Shown here piece by piece: positions 9,867 through 20,837 of a DNA stretch of 64,000 bases; the stretch's first letter is position 1, and the number at the start of each line of letters is the position of its first letter. Source of the DNA: Hemerocallis citrina (lineage: Eukaryota > Streptophyta > Magnoliopsida > Asparagales > Asphodelaceae); contig JACEHZ010000204.1 of assembly GCA_017893485.1 (NCBI GenBank), positions 1 to 64,000 on the forward strand, read 5' to 3'. Under the pieces are notes generated by a model. The model saw only the letters and a list, made by a program, of their open reading frames with translations. It did no database searches and was not told the origin of the DNA. The position numbers and the translations under genes are program-made.

Positions 9867-12240
9867 ATGCCTCCTAGAAAAGTCAGATCCCGAGGGTCCA
9901 ACCGAGGACCCAACCCCGATCAGCAGCAAGAAATTCCCATCCAGCCTACCCAACAGTAGGGGCAACTTCCTCCTCCAGCGGAAGACCCGCTCCAACAGGA
10001 CCTTCCTCCTCCTCCTCCGAATCAGCCACCTCCTAAGGGTCCTAACCCTCAGAAACAACCTCTTCACCAGGACCACGTCTCCATCCACAACGCCTTTTCG
10101 GACTCTATGGCCTCCCATCATCCCCGAGCTTCCGGTTTCCGCAACACCGCCCTCAATCGGCAGAAGGATGAGGATCTTCGCCGCCATCTGGATGAAAAGC
10201 GGGCCCGAGAGGGAACCTCCCGCCAACACCGTCCGGATGAGCGGTCTCCTCGCCGCCGAGAATCCAGAAGGTCCCCTATCCGAAGGGGGCGGAGAGAATT
10301 CCCCGAGCATTACCGAAGAAGGCCACACTCCCCTGCAGGTCGGCAACAGCCTAGGAACAATGAGGCACCCATTACCCGTGCCGAGTTCCAGCAGTTCCAA
10401 GCGACCGTCCTACAAGCTCTCAATCTCCGTCCCAACACCAATGCACCCAAGATCCCCTCTCCTCCTCCGGTCCGAAGTCCTCGCCGACGGTCCCCATCTC
10501 CTCCTCCAACTCCCAGCAACTCCCGGCATGAGCAAAGTCCTCGCCGCTCCAGGAGCTACCGTCGTCGTAGCCCCCGCTCTCCCTTGTACGAAGACGAGTC
10601 TAGAGGCTCAGCTGATTACCGTCGAAGGGACGATGCTGTGTACCGCCGTCTCCATGAAATGGAGAGGCGCTTGGGTTAGTTAGACTGAGAAGAAGAACTT
10701 AAAGGAAGGACCCTTCGTCCTAGCAGACCTCCTTTCTCCCGAACCATAATGGATGCACCTGTGCCGATCGGCTTCAAACCCCCTCAATTTGAGACCTATT
10801 CTGGGGAGACCGACCCCGTTGATCACATCGAGAGCTTCAAGACCCTAATGCTCATCCATCAAGCTTCCGATGCTCAACTCTGTAAAACCTTCCCCGCAAC
10901 TCTCAAGGGTCCAGCTCGAGAATGGTACTCTCGCCTTGCCCCGTCCTCAATATTCTCCTTCGAGCAATTCGAGACCCTCTTCGTCACCCATTTTGTAAGT
11001 AGCCGCAGAACTGAGAAGACCAGCATCTCGCTACTGTACCTCCACCAGAAGAAGGGTGAGAAGTTGAGAGACTATGTGAAGAGGTTCACAGCTGAAGCCC
11101 GGTCCATAGCATCCCTCGACCAGTCGGTCGCTGCAGTAGCATTTCAATCTAATGTCCTCAATTCCAACCTCCGCTCCTCCCTCGCCAAGAAACCCCCACA
11201 GAACTTTTCCGACCTCCTCATCCGAAGCGAAAAGTATATTAGGGCTGAAGAAGCCGAGCACCGCCCCAACTTGGAGGGGTCTTCCTCCGAGTTTAAGAGG
11301 AAGGGAACAGAAGAGAAAGGAGCCAAGAAGCTCCAGAAGGATAATGCCGGCCAGCGCCGACCTCTCCCTAGATTCGACAAGTTTACTCCCCTCACCACTA
11401 ATGTCTCTACCATTCTGATGGAAGTCGAAAAGGAAGGGATCATACCTCCTGCTCCGAGGATGAACACCCCTGCCAAGAAAAGAGATAAAGAGAAGTGGTA
11501 CCGTTATCACCGAGACCATGGGCACGGCACCAATGATTGTCGGGCCCTGAAGAATGAGATAAAAGCCCTTATCCAGACGGGGCAGCTGACCAGATTTGTG
11601 AGAAAGGACCGAACCGAACTTCCTCCCCCGCCTCGGGGGGCTAATAAGCGTCCAGAACGCGATGAAATGCCCGACTTCGAAGAGGAGCGTGTCCTACACC
11701 TCATCCATGGGGGCCCAATGGGGGGCTCCTCCAACTCCTCTCGAAAGGCATTTATAAGAGAAGTCAATTCGGTCCGCGCCACCCCTCCTCCCAAAGGTCT
11801 TGGAGTGCCCGTCACGTTCTCAGACGAAGATCTTGAAGGCGTCCGCACCCCTCATTGTGACGCACTCGTCATCAGCCTCCACATGACGAACTTCAAACTG
11901 GAGAGGATCCTAGTGGACAATGGCAGCTCCGTTAACATCCTCTTCCTCGCCGCTTTTAAAGGCCTAAAGCTCTCCCGAGATAGACTCAAGCCCGCCGGCT
12001 ACACGCTCCATGGGTTCACGGGAGTGCCAGTGACTATTGAAGGGGTAATCACCCTCGACGTAACCGCTGGCAAAACTCCTACTACCCAAACGGAGTCGAT
12101 GGACTTCATGGTCGTAGATGTCCCCGCAGCCTACAATGTCATTCTGGGTCGGCCCGGCCTAGCCGCCCTTGAAGCCGTCCCTTCTGCCTACCACCTCAAA
12201 ATGAAGTTTCCAACTCGGGCCGGAGTAAGGCAATCAGGAA
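9867..12240 (+). pseudogene. gag: T2 Gag and protease
   Basis: One frame from ATG 9867 holds an Arg/Ser/Pro-rich N-terminus (10107-10670), a retrotransposon Gag capsid domain starting at MDAPVPIGFK (10749; GPAREWYSRL, RDYVKRFTAEA), a degenerate knuckle (YHRDHGHGTNDCRALK, with Tyr where T3 has Cys) and an aspartic protease (VDNGSSVNIL active site, YNVILGRPGL flap region). Three in-frame stops break it: TAG 9957-9959, TAG 10677-10679 and TGA close after. The frame is lost near 12225. Gag would form the particle and protease would cut the polyprotein. From 10749 on, about 500 codons are open. Confidence 0.88.
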
Positions 12241-13330
12241 ACAGCCGGCAAGTGCTACATGACCTCTACCCTCGGTCCAGTCCTCTCCTTAGAAACACTG
12301 GAAATCCCCCAAGATGCTGCCCGACCAACGTCCGAGCCGGTGGACGAATTAGAGGAAGTGCTCTTCTCTGAGCAGGATCCAACCCGAAAGTTTTTTGTTA
12401 GCAAGACCCTCCCGTCCGCCCTATGCTCGGACATTGTACAGTGTATCCGAAGGAACCGAGACCTCTTCGCTTGGTCAGCTGCAGACATGCCCGAAATTTC
12501 CGAAGAGCTCTTGGTCCACCACCTTAGCGTTGTTCCGGGTCCAAACCGGTTCAGCAGAAGAGGCGCAAGTTCGCCCCTGAGCGCCAGCTAGCTATAAAAG
12601 AGGAGGTGGACAAGCTCTTGAAGGCTCGGTTCATACAAGAGGTGAACTATCCCGAGTGGTTGTCGAATGTAGTAATGGTGAAGAAGTCTAATGGGATTTG
12701 GAGGATTTGTATTGATTTTACCGATCTCAACAAGGCCTGTCCCAAGGATCCCTTCCCTCTTCCGAGTATTGACACTCTGATTGATGCCACCTCGGAACAT
12801 GAACTCCTTAGCTTCATGGATGCCTTCTCAGGCTACAACCAGATCCGGATGTTCCCCCTGGATATCCCGAAGACATCATTCGTGACCGATCAATGCCTCT
12901 ATTGCTACAGGGTTATGCCCTTCGGTCTGAAGAACGCAGGAGCAACATACCAATGCCTCGTCAAAAAGGTTTTCCAAGCTCAAATCGGCCGAAACATGGA
13001 GGTGTATGTTGACGACATGCTTGTAAAAAGCATCCGAGGTGCCGATCATGTGACCGACCTCCAAGAAGCGTTTGACGTTCTGAGAAAGCACAGCATGAGA
13101 CTCAATCCGAACAAGTGTGCATTTGGTGTCTCGTCAGGAAAGTTCCTCAGCTTCATGGTTAGCCAACGAGGAATTGAAGCAAACCCTGAGAAAATCAAAG
13201 CCATATTAGACATGGCCCATCCCAAAAATGTTAAGGAAGTCCAGAGGTTAACAGGCCGCCTAGCCGCCATAGGGCGCTTTCTCTCAAAGTCCGGGAAAAA
13301 ATGCCTCCCCTTCTTCAAGGCCCTCAGGGG
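12241..13330 (+). pseudogene. pol: T2 reverse transcriptase
   Basis: A protease-RT linker (RKFFVSKTLPSAL, AWSAADMPEI) leads into RT motifs WRICIDFTDLNKACPKD, FSGYNQIRM, PFGLKNAGATYQ and the catalytic VYVDDMLVKS at about 13000-13030. Frameshifts lie near 12225, 12545 and 13330, so no single frame spans the domain. The RT core from 12606 to about 13330 is uninterrupted. Closest in the window is the T1 remnant. Confidence 0.9.
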
Positions 13331-14395
13331 GCTAAAGGTTTTGAATGGGGCCAACAGCAACAGAAGTCCTTCGACCAGCTCAAGGCCTACCTCGTCAATC
13401 CTCCTCTCCTCAGCAAACCAATTCCTGGAGAACCCCTTTACCTCTACCTGGCAGCCTCCGAGCAGACTCTCAGTGCCGTTTTAGTAAGGGAAGAAGACCG
13501 GGCTCAAAAGCCCATCTACTATGTGAGCAAAGTACTTCGGGATGCCAAGCTCCGCTACCCGAAGATAGAAAAAATGGCTTATGCCCTGGTGATGGCCGCG
13601 AGAAAGCTTCGCCCGTACTTTCAGTCCCATTCGGTGGTCGTCCTTACCGACCAACCGCTGAAGCAGGTCCTCCACAAGCCCGAGACCTCGAGATTGTCTA
13701 TCGAGCTGAGCCAGCACGATATAACTTATCAGCCTCGGACCGCGATCAAGGCTCAGGCCTTAGCAGAATTCATAGTTGAGAGTACCATCCCCGAGTCCAG
13801 CCAAACAATGAAGGGACCACCCGTCTGGTCGGTTTATGTGGACGGATCCTCCTGCAATGAAGGAAGCGGGGCAGGGGTCATTCTAGCGGGCCCAGATGAC
13901 TTTATCCTCCAATACTCCCTCCGTAACAACTTCAAGGCCTTAAACAATGAGGCAGAATACGAGGCGCTCATAGCCGGCCTTGGAATGGCTTGAAATGCAG
14001 GGGCCCAATGCCTCCGGATCTTTAGCGACTCTCAGCTAGTCGTCAATCAGGTCCTCGGCGAGTATGAAGCACGCGATGACAGGATGGTTAAATACTTAGC
14101 CAAAGTCAAGAGTCTCATGGCACTGTTTGAAGAAGCCCTCATCCAAAGAATCCCCCAAGAAGAAAATGCTCAGGCCGACGCCCTCTCCAAACTAGCCTCC
14201 TCCTCCCTTCAAGGTCTCAAGCAGACCGTTTTGATAGAAGTCCTTCTGAAGCCAAGCATAGAGGACGAAACCCCCGACTCTATGGAGTCGCTGCCTGTCC
14301 TGCTCGAAGACAATTGGATGAAACCCCTCGTCGAATTCTTAAGGGACGGACTCCTCCCCGAGGATCCCAAGGAAGCTCGAAGTGTGAGAACTTGA
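13331..14395 (+). pseudogene. pol: T2 RNase H and archaeal-type second RNase H
   Basis: The first RNase H is degenerate, as usual in Tat (PIYYVSKVLRDAK, AYALVMAARKLRPYF, VLTDQPLKQVL). It is followed by the complete archaeal-type domain: VYVDGSSCNEGSGAG (Asp), NNEAEYEALIAGL (Glu), FSDSQLVVNQ (Asp) and QADALSKLA (Asp). The frame is broken by TGA at 13991-13993, probably from CGA, and ends at TGA 14393-14395. All four catalytic positions of aRNH survive in the sequence. The domain removes the RNA strand during reverse transcription. Confidence 0.9.
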
Positions 14396-15310
14396 GCCGA
14401 GCGTTACACACTGATCGGAGGTATCTTATATAAATGCTCCTTCACACAGGTAGACGGTCGGCCTTACCTGAGATGCCTCTCCCCCGGGCAAGCCGACTAC
14501 GCCCTACAAGAACTTCATGAGGGCATCGACGGGGCACATTCGGGGTCTAGAGCTCTTGCCTGTAAAGTGTTGAATTACGGATATTTCTGGCCTACTCTCT
14601 TACGAGACGCCGAACGACACGTTCGGCAATGCAGCTCCTGTCAAAAGTACGCCGACATCCGATGCCTACCACAAGCTTCACTCACTTTCCTATCAAGTCC
14701 GATCCCCTTTGCAATATGGGGGATGGATTTACTAGGGCCATTCCCACCAGCTCCCGGACAGTTCAAATTCTTAGTCGTGGCGATCGACTACTTCTCGAAA
14801 TGGATAGAGGCCGAGCCCCTGGCCACGATCACCGAGAACAAGGTTGTTCAGTTCTTCTGGAAGAGCGTGATCTGCCGATTCGGAATTCAGTTCACCGGGG
14901 CTGCCTTCCGAGCTCTATGCGAAGACCTTGCCATCCAACACAGGTTCTCCTCCGTCTCTCATCCCCAGTCGAATGGCCAAGCCGAAAATGCTAACCGACA
15001 GATCCTCTCCGGCATTAAGAAGAGATTGGATAAATGTTCCAAAGGCCTATGGGTCGATCAGCTTCCCAACGTGCCGTGGAACTACCGCACCACAAAACGG
15101 ACCCCCACAGGAGAGATCCCATTCAATTTCACCTATGGGTTCGAGGCTATCATCCCCCTAGAAGTCGGAATACCCTCTCCTCGCCTAATAGCTTATGAAG
15201 AAGAGCAAAACGCCAGAGAGCTCCGAGCAAGTCCAGACCTGATAGATGAGATCCGAGAAAGAGCTGCCATTCGTCAGCAAAGCTACCGAAGAAGGATCGA
15301 GTTGGCATAC
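14396..15310 (+). pseudogene. pol: T2 integrase, truncated by the family B insertion
   Basis: The frame is open throughout and continues that of aRNH. It has the zinc-binding H..H/C..C set (HEGIDGAH, CSSCQ), the first Asp (WGMDLLGPF) and the Glu (NGQAENANRQI). The segment that should carry the second Asp is missing: CRFGI joins QFTGAAF at 14887/14888, a 30-bp in-frame loss relative to T1. The coding stops at 15310 where the chromovirus LTR starts; the C-terminal domain is not found after the insertion and was probably lost in the deletion at 42676. Doubly defective. Confidence 0.92.
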
Positions 15311-15788
15311 TGTAACGCCCCGAATCCCAAATACACTGAATTCAAGATGTTCTACAGGATCTTTTGGCTTCTCTTAGTAAAATTTTACAAGGAATTTAAA
15401 ATTTCACTTTGCATCAGAGTTTACATCATATATTACATTTACATTGCACAGCGGAAGTAAAAATTTACAACATTGAAACAAATGTACAACAACATTGAGA
15501 AATCTTTAAGCATTTGTTCCGCTTTAACCTTTTTCATGCCATTTATCCTGCATACAAAACTGTGGGTACGTCAGTTTATTCAACCGACGATAATTATACA
15601 TGGCCATCCTCTCTATGCCAGAAACAGTATAACGATTCTCATTTCTTAACAAATCACAATCTTGTTCACATATCAAAGTAAAGTAAAGGGAGAAAATCTT
15701 AATGATGTCGTGTCGTGATCGTGCACTTAATCCTTAATGCAATTACTTAATTTACATGACACCAATACGCACTTGTTCGGATTCTATG
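15311..15788 (-). repeat. Family B LTR, terminal 478 bp
   Basis: Matches the start of the LTR at 36781 (TGTAACGCCCCGAATCCC, CACAGCGGAAG at 15447). It breaks at ...TTCTATG where family A begins; at the same place in the intact LTR (near 37258) the sequence continues CATCCCATAC. Confidence 0.92.
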
Positions 15789-17374
15789 TGTAACGCCCCG
15801 AATCCCAAATACACTGAATTCGAGATGTTCTACAGGATCTTTTCACTTTCTTTAGTACAATTTTACAGGGAAATTAAAACTTTTCATCATACATCAGAGA
15901 TTACATCAATATTACACTTTTCTTTTGCACAGCGGAAGTAAAATACAATAATTAAATAAATGTACAACAACATGGTACAATCTTTAAGCATCCATTCTTC
16001 TTTAATCTTTAACATGTCATTTACCTGCATATAAGACTGTGGGTACGTCAGTTTATTCAACCGACGAACATTATACACGGCCATCCTCTCTATACCGGAA
16101 ATAGTATAACTTAACCTTCCATATTTAACAAACACAAACTTGTCACATTCAAACTAAAGGGACTACCCTATAGATGTCGTGTTGTGATTGTGCACTTAAT
16201 CCTTAATGCATTTATTTATGTTACATGACACTAATGCGCACTTGTTCGGATTCTATGCATCCCATACTACATAGGTCCGAGGGCAAGCCCTTAATCGTTC
16301 TTCATCTTTGTAGGGTTCAATCCCTCGCCATGACTTAATCTACTACTGTAACTACGGTAGTGTCTTAGATGATCTATGAGTGCAAGCACGTGTACAGAAA
16401 CTGGAGGGGAATCCCACGTCATGTCACGACGCATCGTGAAGAACCTATAGACAATTCAGCCTCCTTCATGGCACACGATCCTCATGCAGTCACCAAACAT
16501 CCCACAAGTGTCACCACAGGGACGGTTCCCTGGAGCAGTATCCACGTCATGTCACGACGCATCGTGAAGAACCTGTGAAATACTCTCTGCCGCCACGGTA
16601 CCCTGGAGCCGTATCCACGTCATGTCACGACTCATCATGAAGAACCTGTGAAATACTCTCCGCCGCAAATCCGATGGCCATCACTCGTGTTTTTCTTCTA
16701 CTTTCATCACGTCTCCACTATGTACTAGTCCTTAGTTTTATTAAAAATCATGAACAAAAATTTAATCTCTAGAGTTAGCCTCTCCACTAAACCGGACTTA
16801 TTCATTTATCTCAACCTGACCAACCTTGGTCTAATTCCATTTCATTACATTTCATTTCTCAATGCCGGGGAAGACTTAGCTACTCTATTTCAAATTTTCA
16901 TTTCACAATCTTCAACTTATAAATTTCCATGTTGAGTTCTCATACTCACACGTATATTCTCTTTTCAATTCATGATTTCTAATTTTGTTCACAAGTCCAT
17001 CATTGCACATAAATTTGCATGCACTTAATTAATTATCACATCACAATAATTCCACATTACTAAACAATATGCACACTTCATATTGTTCCACAAGTGAGAA
17101 AATAATTGCATCATGTCACATAACCACATTTCTTTTTGCCAAATCAACTCTTAATGTTTCAATTCACTTATTCTTTCAAGTTATAATTTCATATCAATAA
17201 TCCATATAGAACCATATGTCTATTTATGCATTTTAACTACAAACCATAGTTAAATTCATTCAAATAATCCCCAAACCATTTTTAGAAAGTCCCTTACATT
17301 TTTAGGAGAATATACATATTTTATTCATAATTTTTCGATACATAAAACCCCAAAAAAAAGAATTTTTCAATCTT

Positions 17375-17452
17375 GCCGATAGCAAGATTCGAACACAGCA
17401 CATCACCGACACAGCCCAAAGCACTGGCCACTAGGCCGGTTGCCGCTAGCGA
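17375..17452 (-). other. tRNA-like segment 1 in family A LTR (A- and B-box-like)
   Basis: The minus strand has GGCCTAGTGGCCAGTG (A-box-like, near 17440-17424) and GTTCGAATCTTGC (B-box-like, 17394-17382), about 45-60 nt apart. The right LTR copy near 26300-26375 has one changed B-box base. No clear cloverleaf can be asserted. Confidence 0.45.
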
Positions 17453-17530
17453 TATAGGAGGGAATTAAAAAGTATTTATTACTCTCTGTTCGATAGGTTA
17501 TAGACTTACAAAAAAAATGTGAAAATGTTT

Positions 17531-17608
17531 GCGGCCACAGGGATTCGATCCGATCAACCCAGAGAAGCCAACCGCACTCGGTAACCACCTGAGCTACTAG
17601 CTCGGATT
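17531..17608 (-). other. tRNA-like segment 2 in family A LTR (A- and B-box-like)
   Basis: The minus strand has TAGTAGCTCAGGTGGTTA (A-box-like, 17600-17583) and GGATCGAATCC (B-box-like, 17551-17541), spaced as in tRNA genes and SINE heads. It is present again near 26455-26530. Orientation is the same as the element. Confidence 0.5.
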
Positions 17609-19305
17609 GCCACAGTACATATTAAAAACTTTTTGAATCAATTTGCCACTGTTATCAAAATACTCGATGTTCAACCAAACTTTGTTTCTTATTGCTTTTG
17701 TAAAAATTACTGAAAATCTCCAGATCAATCTTCATTCATATGAATTTCATACCAGTAAGATAAAAATAATTTTTGTACTAATAAATTATATTTTTCACAC
17801 AAATCAATGAATCATTCATTAAAAACTAATATATTTTTCATTTTCGACATTGCTCAACAATTGATCTCCCTATCTTTTTATTCAAATTTGCTTATAATAA
17901 TTTACTGTTATTAACTCTTTATTCCACCAACACATATATCTTTAATTTGTCCATACCCATATCAACATAGAGGTCTATTTAGCACATGAATAGGCAAAAC
18001 TCAACTACTAACTTTATGAGTAGTTCTTTTTTTTTAATGGTAACAAAGTAGTTCCATTAATCAATCTATGTCACAACATATATAATCACTTATTAAATTG
18101 CATAATCACATCTCAATCATTCAAGAAATTCACTCTTTTCAATTTAAAGTGTACTCTTTCTCAATCAATTCCATGTTTCAATTTTACAATTAACAAGCGT
18201 TCTTATTCATGCATCATGTCTCAATTCATACTAGCAACATTCTTAAGGGAATTTAATCACCATCATTACTACATACTAATAATCATGAATACTTCTACAC
18301 ACAATTTAATTTAATTTAATACTAGAACCACAAACAAATTAATCACCACATTTCAATCAATTCGTAAACTAACTTCTCAATTAAAGTGTGTTCTTATTAG
18401 TATTTTTTTCATGCATAATTTTGATAGTTAAATCTAACATGGATCTCTACTTTAGAAATATGAAAGGTTTACCCACCTTGAATGGAGAGAAAATAAACAC
18501 ACAAAGCAACAAGGTCCTTGCGAATGAAAGCACCTCCTCCTAGACGATGCGCGCACAAGCTCCACACACCACCACCGAATGCCTCTCTCCTTGGAATGAT
18601 GCCGGCCTCCTCTCCTTGGAACAAGCAAGCAATCCCACACAAACTCTCTATCTTTTATAACTCACACTAATATTAAAATAAGAAGATATAATTTGCATAT
18701 GAAAATAGCCATGAGAGGGGGGTATTTATACTAGAAAACAAGTGAAATGGATGGCTAGGATTGATTAGTTGGTTGAAAGATGGAGGGCCAAGATTAGAGT
18801 AGGAGTTATAAAAACTACCCACATCCACAAAACCACCTCCATGATCACCATGACTAATTTCAAAATTCCCTCCAAAAAGAATGTGCCAACCGGCCTTGAG
18901 AAGGTGTGCATTGCACGTGTACGTGTAGTGCACGTGCATGCAACCAGGCCAAAATTGTACATTTTAATTTTGTACAAAAATAAAATAGTTATAAGATAGT
19001 CTTCTACATGACAAGTTTAAATAAAAAGAAGATTAATCCATGGGCTTTATTTTGGGCCAAAATAGTTATTAAAATAAATAAAATAAAATACATTTGGGCT
19101 TTTAAGAAAAGGGCCTTTTTAATTAAATTAAAATAAGGCTTTCTATTTGTTTAAAGAAAGTCTTTTTGTACAAAAAAATAATTTGAGAACACCTATTTAA
19201 ATATTTATACACATCATAAATAAAATAACCCAAACAAAATATTGCACGTGCACACTTCGTGCAAAATAAATAATTTTCTATTAATTGAAAAATCAGGGTA
19301 TTACA

Positions 19306-19318
19306 GCACTCCCTCCTT
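19306..19318 (-). promoter_or_regulatory. Polypurine tract of family A
   Basis: The minus strand reads AAGGAGGGAGTGC directly before the LTR start TGTAATACCC. The same tract follows the other LTRs at 28230, 31563 and 39700. Confidence 0.8.
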
Positions 19319-19406
19319 AGAATAGTTCCGTCCCCGGAATTACAATCAAGAGTGAGAAACAAACAATACAATACAGCAGCAAGAACAAAAAGATACAAAA
19401 TTACAA

Positions 19407-20837
19407 TCAAGCAAAAAGCTCAGAATAGTCCTTCAACATCCTCTCCTCAGATTCCCAAGTAGCCTCTTCAACCAAGTGGTTTCTCCAGACTACCTTGACC
19501 ATCGGTATCGTCTTATTCCTCAAGACTTTCTCTCGACAGTCAACAATCTCAACAGGAGACTCGATGTAATTCAGGTCTAACTGCAAACCTTCCGGCACTT
19601 CAGGCAAATGATGACTCGGGTCTGGAATATAACCTCTCAGCATAGACACATGAAAGACATTGTGCACCTGAGACAACTCTTCCGGTAATTCAAGCCGGTA
19701 AGCAGTTTTCCCGATCCTTTTCAATATCTTATACGGGCCTATAAACCTCGGGGCTAACTTCCCGCCTTTGCCAAAACGAACCACACCTTTACTGGGCGAT
19801 ACCTTCAGAAAGACGAAGTCACCAACCTCAAACTCAAGGTCCCTTCTCCGGTTGTCTGCATAGCTTTTCTGCCTGCTCTGAGCTTCCACCAACCTTTTCC
19901 TGATCAGATCAATCTTCTCAGAAGTTTGCTGTACAAGCTCAGGACCAAACAACTGACGCTCCCCAACTTCATACCAACAAACAGGAGTCATGCACTTCCT
20001 GCCATACAAAGCTTCGTACGGCGCCATCCCAATGCTAGCCTGAAAACTGTTGTTGTAGGCAAACTCCACCAAAGGTAAATGCCTTTCCCAACTGCCTCCG
20101 AAGTCTAGTATACAACACCGAAGCATATCCTCAAGAATACGGTTGACTCTCTCGGTCTGCCCATCGGTTTGTGGATGAAAAGCAGTGCTGAAATCTGTCT
20201 TGGTCCCCAAAGCTGTCTGAAGACTCCTCCAGAAATGCGAAGTAAACCGCGCATCTCGATCAGACACAATAGTTAACGGAACGCCATGAAGTCGAACAAT
20301 CTCACCAACATACATCTCAACTAACTTGTCCATCGAAGCAGTGAGTTTCATCGCCAAAATGTGAGCGGACTTGGTCAGTAGATCGACTATGACCAAAATC
20401 GCATCATTGCCTTTAGAACTCTTAGGCAATCCCGTGATGAAATCCATACTGATGTTATCCCACTTCCATTCCGGAATAGGTAACGGTTGTAATAGACCTC
20501 CGGGTCTCTGATTTTCGGCTTTGACTTGCTGACAAACCTCACACTTCGCAACAAATTCAGCCACATCCCGCTTCAAACCTGACCACCAGAAATGCTGTTT
20601 GATGTCTTTGTACATCTTAGTACTCCCAGGATGTACCGACAAAAGAGTAGCATGTGCCTCCTGAAGAATACTCTCTTTCAGGTCCGCCTGATTTGGAACA
20701 CACAGCCTATCTCCGAACCACAGCACTCCATCCCTGATTTGAAATCTGGGCAACCTGCCAGCACCAACCTGCTCCTTCATCTCCAAAATATCAGCATCAA
20801 CCTCCTGACTTGCAATGATCCTAGCATTCAAAGTAGG
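19407..20837 (-). CDS. pol: Family A integrase with chromodomain
   Basis: 474 codons open from [12 protein letters not shown] to a stop at 19407. Zinc-binding HATLLSVH and CEVCQQ, then the DDE core: Asp in [11 protein letters not shown], Asp in [10 protein letters not shown], Glu in [17 protein letters not shown]-type module follows ([20 protein letters not shown]) and a C-terminal chromodomain-like end ([19 protein letters not shown]). Chromoviruses use the chromodomain to target heterochromatin. This part looks intact. It is in frame with the RT/RNase H ORF and separated from it only by the TAG at 20838-20840, so it is the C-terminal third of a polyprotein, not a gene with its own start. 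Confidence 0.9.
   Translation of the reverse strand, partial: PTLNARIIASQEVDADILEMKEQVGAGRLPRFQIRDGVLWFGDRLCVPNQADLKESILQEAHATLLSVHPGSTKMYKDIKQHFWWSGLKRDVAEFVAKCEVCQQVKAENQRPGGLLQPLPIPEWKWDNISMDFITGLPKSSKGNDAILVIVDLLTKSAHILAMKLTASMDKLVEMYVGEIVRLHGVPLTIVSDRDARFTSHFWRSLQTALGTKTDFSTAFHPQTDGQTERVNRILEDMLRCCILDFGGSWERHLPLVEFAYNNSFQASIGMAPYEALYGRKCMTPVCWYEVGERQLFGPELVQQTSEKIDLIRKRLVEAQSRQKSYADNRRRDLEFEVGDFVFLKVSPSKGVVRFGKGGKLAPRFIGPYKILKRIGKTAYRLELPEELSQVHNVFHVSMLRGYIPDPSHHLPEVPEGLQLDLNYIESPVEIVDCREKVLRNKTIPMVKVVWRNHLVEEATWESEERMLKDYSELFA

Larger units (their letters stand above)
15789..19305 (-). repeat. Family A LTR, left copy (3' LTR in element sense)
   Basis: 3,517 bp, TGTAACGCCCC ... GGGTATTACA on the + strand. 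It contains a CACAGCGGAAG motif (15928), three TCACGA-loop-TCGTGA-type stem-loops (16424, 16552, 16625) and two tRNA-like segments. Small ORFs inside show no family resemblance. Confidence 0.95.

Noticed and set aside
9634..10683. 349-codon + strand ORF starting inside the T2 5' LTR
   Set aside because: It overlaps the gag N-terminus in another frame and starts in the LTR; the 9867 frame continues into recognisable Gag, so this is a shadow.
17531..17608. Functional tRNA gene in the family A LTR
   Set aside because: A- and B-box-like sequences are present, but I could not form a convincing acceptor stem or anticodon arm; kept only as tRNA-like.
18452..19410. Small ORFs in family A and B LTRs, repeated in both copies
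   Set aside because: They recur only because LTRs are duplicated; no domain, no codon bias, and they fall in AT-rich non-coding LTR.
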